Positions 1-10,023 of a DNA stretch of 20,236 bases are shown here, piece after piece. The notes under the pieces were generated by a model that had not been told where the DNA came from, ran no database searches, and saw only the letters and a program-made list of their open reading frames with translations. The position numbers and the translations under genes are program-made. This stretch comes from Smittium culicis (Eukaryota; Kickxellomycota; Harpellomycetes; Harpellales; Legeriomycetaceae), in the NCBI GenBank assembly GCA_001970855.1, contig LSSN01004815.1, positions 1-20,236 on the forward strand, given 5' to 3'. Position 1 is the stretch's first letter, and each line of letters begins with the position of its first letter.

Positions 1-468
1 CCAGCAAATAACGATGACATTTTTCAAGGCTATTTATTTATCGGATAGGATAGACTATAATGGAATTCTCGTACGTTTGCCCCACTCGATTAACAGTGGG
101 CAAAATTTTTAAACATCCAAAAAACCTTGGCAAATAGAGTCTATAAAAATGGCTTAATTCTGAAACGCTTAAAAATATTGGATTTCTCTAATCTAGAGGC
201 GAATGAGTGTTTAGGCAATAAATCGCCAGCAAATCAATACACAAATAATTTTAATTAGGATTGTTCAGCATAAGGATCAAAGAGAAATAAAAGTGATGGT
301 GTATGAAAAGTATTTAATTTTAATAATATTTGTTGTGTTAGTAAAGTAAAAAGAAAATGAATATATCTACAAATAATAGAATCAAAGTGAAAGTAGTATA
401 AATAAATGTGTTAGTAATGTCCTCTCGAATATTTTACATAAGGGAGTAACTGGTTTTTATAAGTGTTA
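1..468. other. Intergenic / 3' flank of the SDS3-family gene
   Basis: AT-rich DNA with no supported reading frame. It lies beyond the stop codon of the minus-strand SDS3-family gene and should hold its 3' UTR and polyadenylation signals. A short inverted repeat sits at 76-104 and is listed separately. Nothing else stands out. Confidence 0.6.
76..104. repeat. Short inverted repeat (hairpin)
   Basis: The arms TTTGCCCCACT (76-86) and AGTGGGCAAA (95-104) are reverse complements except for one extra C/G. The loop is 8 nt (CGATTAAC, 87-94). It lies downstream of the minus-strand gene and could be a 3'-end structure or a small mobile-element remnant. No function can be assigned. Confidence 0.45.
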
Positions 469-3400
469 CTAGGAGTAGAAGTAGTCAGAGTTTGAATTAT
501 GGTACTTGTTTCGTTGGATTTTCGAGTCTTCTGGCTGATGATTAGATATATTTATCAAGCTTATCGGTGGCAAGACGTTAGTTTCAGGCGCATAAAACTT
601 GTTGCTCTCGAACGCGTGGTCATAGTCTAAACGCCTCTTATTTTGCGAATTCGGCTGCAAAGTTTGGTTTGGTAACGAATTTTGGTTAAAAAGGTTTGGA
701 GCTACTACATCGCTTTTACTGTAGTTGGATGAAATAGTTTTTTGAGGGAAAGCATCGCTTTGAGGCTGACTGAATTTATTGCCGCGGTCTATACTGTCGT
801 TAAATAAAGTTTTACTATTTTTTTGGCTTTGGTATTGGCTTTGGTTTTGGTTTTGGTTTTGAGGCAAGTTCCGGTTTTGGCTTTGATGCTGTGTCTGATT
901 TCTGGCTTGGTGCTCATTTTGGTTTTGGTTGCTATAATGGTGGCGATGATAATAGTTTTCTTGAGGCTGATGAAATTGTGCGCTTTGGCGGTTTGTGCTA
1001 ACATGGCTATTATCAACCCTATGATCAATCTGTGATCGCGTGCTATTCTGTATTTGTTGGTTATGTCTATTAGGCAACGGGCTATTGCTTTTGTTATAAA
1101 TAGGATAGTCCGTACTATCATGATCCTTGATAAGCGGTGCTCTTTTCTCAACTGTCGTAAAATCGTCGTAACTAGATATTTTTCTTCCGCTCTGATGATT
1201 GTTTCTAGATTTGCCACTAATGTCGTTGCTCTGAAGTCTGAACTTTATTTGATCATAATCTCCACCTGATTCGCTAACTAGTGAAACTGATGACTGCTTT
1301 AATGGAGGAATAGCGCCCTTCGAGTCATCATGAAATCTACAGTCGTTTTGATTTTCATAAATAGTATCAACGATTGCTGGAATTCTGGTTTTAGGGCTTT
1401 GAGAAAATTTATAATTGATATCCATAGAATTGATTGGAGGTAGAGTAATGTTACTGATTGAGGGCGCTGTGGAGAACTTTATTGGGTTTAAAATGGGCGC
1501 TTGGGCTGTAACAGGCGGAACTGGGCGTTTATTAGCTTTATCAGAGTAGCCATACTCAGAAACTTTAAACGAAACAGGGTTCTCAGCGTTGCTATTGTGG
1601 CCATTTGAATTCGCTGGGTAATCTTGATATGCTGATGGTAATTTATCCGAGAGCCTTGATTTTGTGTCAAAGTCTCTTTCAAAATGAGATTTCTGAGATG
1701 GAAGTGGTCTCGGGTCGTTTTGGTAAGAGTTCTGCTGAGAATAGCGGTTAATCATATTTTTGTTTTCATTCTTTGAATTTTGTGAATAGTGCTGTCGATT
1801 TTGTGCCATTGAATTAGTTTTTTCAACACTGCGATTTCTAAAGCTATTTGTATCGCTTTTGTACAATTTTGTGTCAGGTTCCAGAGAGAATTTTCCAATA
1901 GACTCTGAATGACTTCTTGGAATGTCGGTCGTGATGCAATTATAGTGATCGTTTGATTTATCGTAAAAGTTCGTAGACTCTGCAGTGATGCTGGTATTTC
2001 TTGAATAGTTAGCATTTTTGACTGTTCTAGAATTGTTTCTAATATCAATTGAGGATCTAAATTCAGGAATTTTTTCCTTAAAGTTGGCAAACTCACTAGA
2101 ATTGGCAGTATGGATTCTTGGTCCATAACCGTCTGCATTTGGATTTTTAGGAATACTAAAGTTATCGCGATTATTTAACGGGCCAGAATTATAAGCCGAT
2201 TGGGTACCAGTTTCGTTGCTATTCTTGGGTAATTTATTGGAATCATCACTATAGTCAAAGTGCATTCTAGATCTTGAGTTGATTTCATTATTTTCCTCTA
2301 CAACATAGCTTTGGCCAGAGTAAATTTGGGTTTCGATTTTATTTTCGCTGAAATTCTTTCGGTCGCTATCAGTTCTAATACGATTATTTTGGGTGATATT
2401 GTTGCCATTATATGGATGTGTATCGTATTTGATATCACTGGTATCCGGCAGATAATCGATCTGATCAATGACCTTTTTGCTGTTATTTATAGGCTGAACC
2501 AAACTTGGAAGTTTATTTGTAGGTGGATTAAAGTTTCCAGCTGGGGGTAGGAAATGTTCATGGTTTAATTTATCTGGCGAAACAAAAGAGATTTTACGAT
2601 TTTTGGTAGAAAAGTCTTTATTGTTCCAGGAGCTGCTGGTATTTGACGTACTGGTGGCAGTGGTGGGTATTTTAGGGGCAGTTTTTTGAGGCGTACTTGA
2701 ACTTTTTCCAGAGTGCAGCCTTGATGGGAAATATTCTGGAATGTATGTAGAGGTATTTGAGTTAGTTTGGCTGGTGGTATCAACTTTTATGGGGCTATAA
2801 GGCACTTTGAGATCAGTCTTTGGAGCTAAAAATTCTGAAGGGGTGTCAGGAAATTTCTTGAATTTAGCTGCGTGCTGTGGAGGATTATTGTATGCTGTTG
2901 GTGCAATAGGTTCAGGAGGAGGAATTGTCAAATCTTTTTTATACGATGGTGGGAATGTTTGCATTGGAGTAAAGTTAGAATTGTTTAGATTATTTGACAT
3001 TGAAGTATTGTGTCCAATGGGGTTAAGCTCGGCTAAAGGTATTGTAGAGTTTTTAGGTGAGTTTGATAGTAAATTGGAGGCAAAATTTGAGGATTGAGAG
3101 ATTTTATCAGACAAGGGACGAATGCTTGGGTTATTTCTGAGTTTAAGCTTGGTATAGGAGGAGTTTGCAGAAGATGAAGTTGATGAGGATATAAGATTTT
3201 TAGGATTGGTTCCATTGTGATAGCTATTAGAAGTTTGTATATTAATATGAGCATTATCAGGAATTCTAGGAAATTCTACAGAATTATTGGAGGTGGGTAA
3301 AGGGATGAAATTAGAGAATTTTGCATTAAGCGGAAGAGAGGACGTGCTATTTTTATTGGGTATGAGAGAATCAGTAGCCAGGATTGTATCAGGTGTAGGC

Positions 3401-5519
3401 TGAGAAGGTTTTATATTAGGTAGAGGTTTAATTGTATTGGGGGTAATGTGATTAGTCGAGTTAAGAGCCACGATATCAGGTTTGACTTGTTGTTTAGGGA
3501 ATGGATTTTGGTCAGAGAAATCGATTTGATTTGAAAGGGCGTATGCGGCCATAGAGATGGATTTTAATGGGATATGGGGGCTACTGGTTAAGATATCATC
3601 ATTTTGAGAGAAATCATTTGAGGCGAAGGGGGCGTGAGTATTGGCATTGTTTTGTGGGCAAAAATCATCGTCAGAGCTTTTAATGTTTAAATCAGCGTTG
3701 TTTAAGGAGTAGTTAGATTGGGGTATTGGGGATTTTACTGTGGTGGGCTGGGAGGACAGCTTGATTAAGTCTAGATCAGAGTCAGTGGATAAGTTGTTTA
3801 AACATTTTAAAGAGATGAAATTATCGTAGTTAAGGTCATTGGTGAATGTGATATCAGAAGAGTTTGATTTAAGTTTCTTTTTTGAGCGCAAAGAATCAGA
3901 GTCTGCCGAGCGGGGTCTAACAATGGAGCTGGTTGCATCTAGTAGTGGTAAGGGTTGATCAGCATAGTAATTGCTTTGAGGGGGCGAATTTAGCAATAGA
4001 GAATTTGTGGATATTGATTGCTGAGTGTGTATTGAGTTTAGAGATGCTCTGAAGGAAGTTTCAAGGTCAAATAACCTTTGCATGCAGCTAGATATCAGTG
4101 ATTGGCGGACTTTGCATTTATTGGCCTATATCGTTTTTTAAATAAAATAAATAAATGAGAAAATGGGATAGAATGGCAGGTATAGAGTATAAGATCGCTA
4201 ATTAGAGAGCCAAAAACAATTAAATGAGAGGGCTGTGAGTAGTATATAGGGGTAGAGAGCGCAGCTAGTAGTGTAGAAGGGAGATAAGTAGCTGGCGAAT
4301 GGATCAAAGTAGGGAGAAAGCCCATTTTGATTATAGATTACACAAAAGAATTCTCGAGATGCGAAAGTATAGCAATTGAGTATATTAGGGGAAGAATAGA
4401 GCGAAGTGTGCAAATAGAACAGGGCGCTTAGATAAAAAGTTACGTAATGGAGGAAAATGAAGCGCGAGTATGGGGGATAGAAAATAGGCGCGAAATGGGT
4501 AAAAAGGGACATAATAAAGTGGGGCAATCGATTACGTAAAAAGAATAGGCGAAAAGCGAAATTAGCAAACACAAAAAAGGCAAATGGTGGAAAAATAAAG
4601 GGCGGGGATTAGTAATGCACCGTTGTTGTTATAAATTTGGAACAGCAAATAAAAAAAAAGCAAAAAAATGAAAGCCAGAATTTTGCAGTAAATAATAAGT
4701 GAATTAAAAATATCTTAGTGAGGAAACAGAAATAAAGCGAAGAAGCAAAAGGAACGAAAATAAAGCGAAAAAAGGGAGGAAGATAGCAGCCTTAGTATAA
4801 TAAGGAAATAAGAAGTGAAATGAAGTTTTAAAAGGGTATAAGAGCGTGTAACTACGCAGAGGCGATTTAAAAGGGGCCGAATGTTTATCAAGATAGATAA
4901 GATAGATGGATAGATATATAGATATATAGATGGATGGATTAAAAGTAGAGTGGCTTACGATGAAGGTATTGCCGATGGTTCTTTTCATGGCAGCCAAGTG
5001 TGTTTGCTCGAATTCGAGGGTGTATGTGTTGAGGAGGGATAAGCGGTCGAGTTCTTTTTTGCATATTTCGTCGAGTTTTTCAGAGATCAATATTGAGTTT
5101 GGGTGTGTAGCGTTGTTAATATCTTTCAGTTCTTCGTCAAGTTGTCTCTGCTTGATATTGTACAGTTTTATTTTCGTCTTTTCAAAGCGCGCTCTGATAT
5201 CATTGAGTTTCGCTTTGCCGTAGCTGTAGATCTTTTTCTTTTCGATTATTTCTGGGTTTTTGCATTTATCAAAAGATGTTTCAACACTGAGCCAGTAATC
5301 TATTTTAATAAATAAAAGAGTATTTTATATCGAGTGGATATAAAATATTTTATACCGATTTGAATAAAAGAAGGAGAATAGCAAAATCCCAAGATAGGAA
5401 AAAGCTGGGAAGAATTGATATTTAGAAATTTAAGAATATTTACCCGCTTCGTCGTTTTCAGAATCGTTATAGAAAACCTCTGTTTTGAAATATTCTTCAT
5501 ATTCGAGATTTATCTCCAT
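469..5519 (-). CDS. Sds3/BRMS1-family protein (Rpd3L/Sin3 HDAC complex subunit) with giant N/S/Q-rich tail
   Basis: Likely a structural subunit of a nuclear Sin3-Rpd3 histone deacetylase complex. I read three exons on the minus strand: 5519-5444, 5299-4959 and 4125-469, joined in frame to give about 1357 residues. Donors are GTAAAT and GTAAGC; both acceptors end in TAG. Residues 50-170 form a charged helix with the Sds3-like pattern: F64..K70 LYNIK, then ATHP at 89-92, then E/K-rich heptads ending LEFEQ at 120-124. It continues over the second junction into KCKVRQSLIS, resembling the family's K..L...LI segment, which supports the splice. RSKKKLKS (about 219-226) may be a nuclear signal. The remaining ~1,130 residues are disordered and rich in Asn, Ser, Gln and Pro, with no domain I recognise. 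Family members are usually a few hundred residues, so the tail is odd. Alternative: the long frame from 4083 is a separate gene. Exons 1-2 are firm; the join to exon 3 is likely. Confidence 0.75.
817..945 (-). repeat. Gln-Asn-coding minisatellite in the SDS3 tail
   Basis: The plus strand shows degenerate runs of TTTTGG and CTTTGG. On the coding (minus) strand these read as alternating Gln and Asn codons near the protein C-terminus, for example PQNQNQNQSQYQSQ. This is a coding hexanucleotide repeat that gives a prion-like Q/N patch, likely prone to length change. It is not telomeric, because the unit is impure and lies within an open frame. Confidence 0.7.
4126..4958 (-). other. Long second intron (833 nt), pyrimidine-rich on the coding strand
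   Basis: It is bounded by ATC|GTAAGC (donor at 4958) and GATATAG|GCC (acceptor at 4126-4128). It is several times longer than the other introns proposed here (about 75-230 nt). The coding strand is strongly C+T rich for most of its length and holds a GATA/TATC microsatellite near the donor. Short open frames inside are hydrophobic low-complexity translations of this bias and are not credible exons. No convincing branch site lies close to the acceptor; a CTAATT is about 80 nt upstream. Confidence 0.6.
4891..4940. repeat. GATA/GGAT microsatellite
   Basis: Imperfect tandem GATA, GATG and ATATAGAT units lie in the long SDS3 intron just downstream of its donor. This is simple-sequence DNA with no coding role; read through, it gives an artefactual Ile/Tyr/Ser run. 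Confidence 0.8.
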
Positions 5520-6191
5520 TGTCTCTTTTTTATGTGTAAAAGTGTGCTTGATCCTCTGAAATTATTAAAAGAAGTTTTTTTTTTTACTGGCAAAGTCAGA
5601 GTTTGAAAAAGAGGGGATAAAAATAAAGAAGAGAAGGTGAAATGTGTGATTTTTTGGGGAGAGGAGTAGGAGGAGGAGATTGTAAGTAATATTTACGTGA
5701 CGCGGTAGTAATGTTTCTGTATATAGGTTGTAATAAATTATCAAGTCTTTTTGTATTATGCAAAGCTGCGTAAATATAAAAGTTTTATAAAATAGAGAGA
5801 TCGGATAAGCAGAGTAAGGTTGGTGGTTTGTATATTCAAAGCTAAGTATCTGGTATGTTATCTGTTAAAGGATTGAGGATAGGTGAAAAAAAAAAAAAAA
5901 GCTTGATCGTTCTTATATTCTAGAATAGGTGTTGAGATAGCTGACGCCACAGTACGGAGCAGTAATAGCAGTTGTTGAGTTGGTTGTATATTCGAAGATT
6001 TAATGGATATATGAGATATGAAAATAGAAAAAAGACAGTAAGCGTACAAAAATTATGCGCTACAAACACTCCCTGAAAACTTTAATTTAAAGCGGGCCTG
6101 AAATTATCTTTTATTTTTGCTGGATAAACCAAAGGGGAGGAGGGTTTGTATAGTAAATAGGTATTCTAATATAGTAATATAATGGTATGAG

Positions 6192-6224
6192 TGGAGAGGA
6201 GGGGGTGGATGGGGGGGGGGAGGA
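6192..6224 (+). other. G-rich tract, potential G-quadruplex
   Basis: On the plus strand there are G runs of 5 and 10 (6201-6205 and 6211-6220) flanked by shorter G pairs, in a region otherwise rich in A and T. The pattern could fold as a two- or three-tier G-quadruplex. It sits about 0.7 kb upstream of the SDS3 start. No function is shown. Confidence 0.5.
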
Positions 6225-6923
6225 GATATTAAAAGCAGGCTGGCATAAAAAGGGTATTAATATAGTAATAGGATAGCAATAATAGGAAAGAATGTTTATA
6301 AAAAAAAAAAAAGGATAAGAGAAAAGGAAAGAAGTCTCCAGATTAATATATAAAAGTATTACAAACTCTTTTGTTTTTTGAGTTTTGATGGGTTAAGTAT
6401 TATCAGCCAAATAAAGTGTAATTTGAGACGAATTATATGCATAAAAATGACAAAAGAAAAACACCAAAACTTCTGCAGGTAGAAAGCTATAGTTATTTTT
6501 TTTTTGTTATTATTAACTAATAAAAGAAGTTCCTTAAAATATAAAAATACTTCTGACCCTTTTTTTAGATTTTTTTCTTATTTCTTTTTTTTTTTTTAAT
6601 TGTTGTATCAGCAAAAAATAAATCTTAATATTTTAACCAACATTCAATAATCAGAAAACGCAAACCATTCTATTTTATTTTTAATTCGCGCCTGTTTTCC
6701 CTTTTAGGAAAATCCCTCACAAAAATAAAAATAAAAATCAAGCATATAGAATTAGCCCTTTTTTCCAGTCCGTTTTAGAGCCGCTAATTCTAAACAGCCT
6801 TCAAAAACCACAGCAGTTAAAATTACCTTCAGCTCTTATCTCCACTCCACCCTAATCCTTCCCTTTCTTCGATAGCCATTATATAATGTTTATGATACTT
6901 TATACCAATTCCTACAGAACAAG

Positions 6924-7002
6924 TTCTCTTGGTTTGAAGCTCTCTTAATTTATAGCTGCGGATAACACCATTTACTACGAGAATTCTCTTGATTTGAAGC
7001 TG
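6924..7002. repeat. Short direct repeat pair
   Basis: TTCTCTTGGTTTGAAGCT at about 6926 recurs as TTCTCTTGATTTGAAGCT at about 6982, roughly 57 nt apart, with further weak similarity upstream of each copy. It may be a duplicated regulatory site or a remnant of a small tandem duplication. On the minus strand it lies in a short open frame where the copies read QLQIKRI and ELQTKRT. Confidence 0.45.
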
Positions 7003-7888
7003 CATATTGCCGCCCAAATTAGTAAGCTCAAAATCTAATTACAAATAGCTGTTACCAAATAATCTGTCTTGGAGAGCAAAGCGCCGCTCACACAAAAATT
7101 AAATTAAATTAAAGAATATCGAATATTGCTTACTTTACCAGCTTGGCCCACGCCCCCATTCCTCTTCATACATCCCCATCCCCCATGACAATTTTGATAT
7201 ATGATAAATAGTATATCAACTGATGCATGCAATACCCTTTTTTTTAAAAAAAATTAAAATATAAAGTAGGCATTCTATAATATACTAGCTTAGCAAATAA
7301 ATACCAATCATATGGAATATTCTTAGGGCGAGAGGAACTATTATTCCCTGGAAATTTATTTGCTAATTAATTAGGCAAGTAATTGGCTAAACCAATTAAT
7401 CCATTTGATATTATATACTTATTAGATTTATTTATAAAAGCATAGCTAGTATATAAGGCAGCTTTGCTACGAAAAGTTCTGCTCCTCGGAATAGTGTCCC
7501 ATATATATATTATACCCATATATTATATACACAATTATTGAAACCGCAAAGTTCATGGGAAAAAAAAAATTTATGTGAAAATAGAGGGTTTTCCTTTTAG
7601 GATAAATGACCCAATCAATAATTACTCTTAATTCCTCCATATCCATAAAGATGGGTGGAAAAATAAAATAAAAAATGAAATCTCCACAAAAAATAAAATA
7701 AAACTATCGTTTGGATATTAGTCCAATCCAGTCACTGTGATTCGGTATAAATACAAAGCTAATCATAATTTGGTTATAGTATTAATAAAAATATATAAGG
7801 CACTAAAGAATGTTCACAAATAAAAGCTATAAATCTAGCGTTGCAATTGCTCCGTTGTTTATACAAGTAGTAAAATATAGCAGGGTCC

Positions 7889-9257
7889 TCATTTGAAGAA
7901 TCTGAACCTGGTTGAAGGTTTAGAGTTGTTTGGGGCGGCTTTAGCTGCCGCAGCGGCCGTGGTGCTCAAACTTGCCGAGTTTTTAGAATCAAGCTTTATT
8001 CTTTCGGCTTGGTCAATCAGTCCCTGGATAGCTTGGTTGTACGCCGCTGAACTGTTTTGCAAGCTTGATTGTTCATCAAGTGCGTCTCTAATCAACTTAT
8101 TCAGCGAAACCATCGCCCTTTTCAGAACGTTCAGACTCGGTAATGCTAACTCACTATCTGCCAGAATGCTTTTGATTTCGTCAAAGCTTATAATTTCCTC
8201 AGTAGCTTCTAATTTGCTGCTATGCATCTGAATATCACCTGACTTATCTTTATTTGTACCGTTATTAACGGATTTAAGTATACTATTCGATGTCTGCGCC
8301 AACTGGTTTGAGCTGGATAGAACTTTGCTTGTGTACATATTATCGCCAGTTGCAACTGACGACCTCCGAGAAGACTTCCCGCTCATATACTCTTTATCAG
8401 ATTCTTTTGGCGCTGTGTCAATAACCTATAAATTAAACGAAGAAAAAAAGAAAAGAAGCAAGTTATCGTTGTGCAAATTAGCGACAGCGTTAAAGATAAA
8501 ACTTTTAAAAAAAAAACCAAGCAATTTAATAATTGATTTGAGATAAATAGTATACGTGTTTTAAGCCAAAAGAGTCTGATAAAATCTCCATAAAATCGTG
8601 CTGGCTGAAAACTGGAATTTCCATTTTGCTTAAAGCTGCTTCTAGTTCGCTGATTTTCGCTTTAATGTCAAATAGTCTAATATTTTCAAGCGACTTTGAA
8701 AACTGAACATCTTTAGGCAGTTCTATCCTATAATTGAACATTAATACATTTTTCTCTACATTAATACACAAAATATCAAAGCAGAAACCTCTTATAGGAT
8801 AGGAAGGAAGCACAATAGAAGGAAAGAATCTCCTCTAGCTCTAGTCTTTGTTTATAAGCTAGAAGTAAGAACTCGGGTATTTTTTAAAATAAAAATAAAA
8901 GAATTACTCTTGTATCGAGGGAGGTTGGACATCAGCATATATTATATTCGTACAGTTATCGACAGCTTGCAGCAAATCTTCGCTTGTGAAGCTATCTTTT
9001 GCGAATAATGGCGCCATCTCACTAATTATCTTTGAAGTATCAGACTCTGCTATTTGAAACGCGTTAAAGTCGCCAGAAACCCCACTGTTCACTTTGTCGA
9101 AATTTCCGCTTGCGTTTGCACTTGCGTCTCCTTGAAAAGAAGTCTTTTGAAATTCAAAAGTTTGGTTGGCTGTATTAGTCGCCGCGAATGAAGAATCATC
9201 TATTTGGGCCCCTTGGAAATCCTCAAAGTCTCCGAAATCGCCGAAATCTTCGTCCAT
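7889..9257 (-). CDS. Acidic FGDF-motif, coiled-coil protein (possible Laa2/aftiphilin-like AP-1 cofactor)
   Basis: Three exons on the minus strand: 9257-8908, about 8832-8556 and 8425-7889, giving about 387 residues. The second junction is clear (CAC|GTATAC to TTATAG|GTT, intron 130 nt, in frame). The first is less certain: donor CAAGA|GTAATT and an acceptor at 8833 or 8830, both keeping frame. The N-terminus MDEDFGDFGDFEDFQ is a cluster of acidic FGDF/DFEDF motifs like those that bind gamma-adaptin and GGA ear domains. A Ser/Thr/Asn linker follows, then a central folded-looking part (YPIRGFCFDIL, RIELPKDVQF, about 125-160), and a C-terminal helix (SFDEIKSIL to IDQAERIKL, about 285-355) before an Ala-rich, basic tail ending RFRFFK. 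The layout suggests a clathrin-adaptor accessory factor of the Laa2/aftiphilin type, but that is inference from motifs. The region 8904-9257 alone could be a short gene if the first junction is wrong. Confidence 0.6.
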
Positions 9258-9317
9258 TCTGTTGATTATGCGCTTGTGAATAAAGAGTAAAAAGATACTT
9301 TGTTTGGATACAACCGT

Positions 9318-9432
9318 CTAGAAAAAATAAATATAAATTTTTCTTGGAGGCGATGGCTGTGGTTATGGCTATGGCTATGGTTAGGTGAGGTGAGATGAGA
9401 TGAGACGATGTGCAATAGGGGATTGAAGTTAC
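9318..9432 (-). other. Candidate 5'-UTR intron of the FGDF-motif gene
   Basis: Upstream of the ATG at 9257, the minus strand shows a donor-like AAGA|GTAACT (9432) and a T-rich acceptor TTTTTTCTAG (9318-9320), 115 nt apart. The donor resembles the one proposed for the coding intron of the same gene (AGA|GTAATT). No in-frame coding exon fits upstream, so I read it as leader. The site also contains a TATGGC/GAGAT simple repeat. Confidence 0.3.
9352..9410. repeat. Compound simple repeat (TATGGC)n and (GTGAG/ATGAG)n
   Basis: Tandem GGCTGT/GGTTAT/GGCTAT hexamers are followed by AGGTG and GATGA pentamers just upstream of the minus-strand gene starting at 9257. It is simple-sequence DNA in the probable leader or promoter. 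Confidence 0.7.
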
Positions 9433-10023
9433 TCTTCTGTGTTAGCAAAGTGTGAAAATGGCAATAATTAGTGCAAAGATAAAGTATAGTTAAGAATTTG
9501 TATGGAATTTATAACTAATTAATGGACTCTCATTTTTTTGGCCAATAGCTCTCATATTTAATCACAGCCCAATAATCTCTAATATTCCTTTTTTCAACTT
9601 TGTGAGTTTGGCAATGATTGGCTTTTATTTTTGAAATCTGAGCCTACAATGTAGATATAGACCAATACATATTCTCAACTCAAAAACTTCGTGTAATTGG
9701 GCAAAACCAAATATAAATCAAAATAGGTTATTTACTGCGTTTATTGCTTTGTTTTTTTTTAGTTTTTTAGTTTTTTATTTTAGCTTTTTTGGTAGAAAAA
9801 TATTAAAGCAATCTCTTATAATACAAATTTTAACTGCCAATTTTTTTTCTAGTTCACATTTTACAACTTATTGTGTATAATTTTCAGCCGATTTCTCGTT
9901 TCAATCGACTTTTTTTTTTTATTGAAAATTGTTTTATTGTTTTCGATCGATAAAAATAATCTTATCTGAGCTGCTCATAATTTCGAAAATAGCCGGTACA
10001 ATAAAAATATAATTCTAGTAGAT

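Larger units (their letters stand above)
5520..7888. other. 2.4-kb intergenic region, no supported gene
   Basis: It lies between the start of the SDS3-family gene and the stop of the next minus-strand gene, so it must hold the promoter of the former and the 3' end of the latter. I see many A/T homopolymers, a G-rich tract at 6192-6224, C-rich patches near 7150-7190, a TTTCAG at about 5566-5571 that could end a 5'-UTR intron of the SDS3 gene, and a duplicated motif near 6924 and 6982. A 62-codon minus frame (6829-7017) and a 63-codon minus frame (5858-6049) show no family signature. I find no tRNA or snRNA. Confidence 0.5.
9258..10023. other. Shared promoter region between two divergent genes
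   Basis: About 770 nt separates the start codon of the minus-strand FGDF gene from that of LSM2 on the plus strand. Apart from the candidate leader intron and simple repeat near 9320-9430 it holds poly-T runs and no reading frame of note. It must carry both promoters, but I cannot identify defined sites. Confidence 0.5.

Noticed and set aside
817..945. TTTTGG runs resembling a telomere-type repeat
   Set aside because: The units are impure and lie inside a long open frame as Gln/Asn codons, so they are a coding microsatellite.
823..1269. Plus-strand and other minus-strand frames (for example 823-1035, 1054-1269, 789-1217) overlapping the SDS3 last exon
   Set aside because: They are out-of-frame translations of the long exon's repeat-rich sequence and have hydrophobic or Lys/Thr-only compositions.
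4095..4572. Two minus-strand frames (76 and 124 codons) as separate genes or extra SDS3 exons
   Set aside because: Composition is Phe/Tyr/Pro/Leu from the pyrimidine-rich strand, with no charged helix expected for an Sds3 continuation and no domain.
4704..4958. Unspliced extension of the SDS3 second exon past ATC
   Set aside because: After the GTAAGC donor the frame reads through a TATC microsatellite, giving Ile/Tyr/Ser repeats; splicing explains it better.
6752..6948. A fourth MITE starting TTAGCCCTTTTTTCC at 6752 with TTAA near 6945
   Set aside because: Only the left few bases resemble the family; no GGG end and no shared internal blocks are visible.
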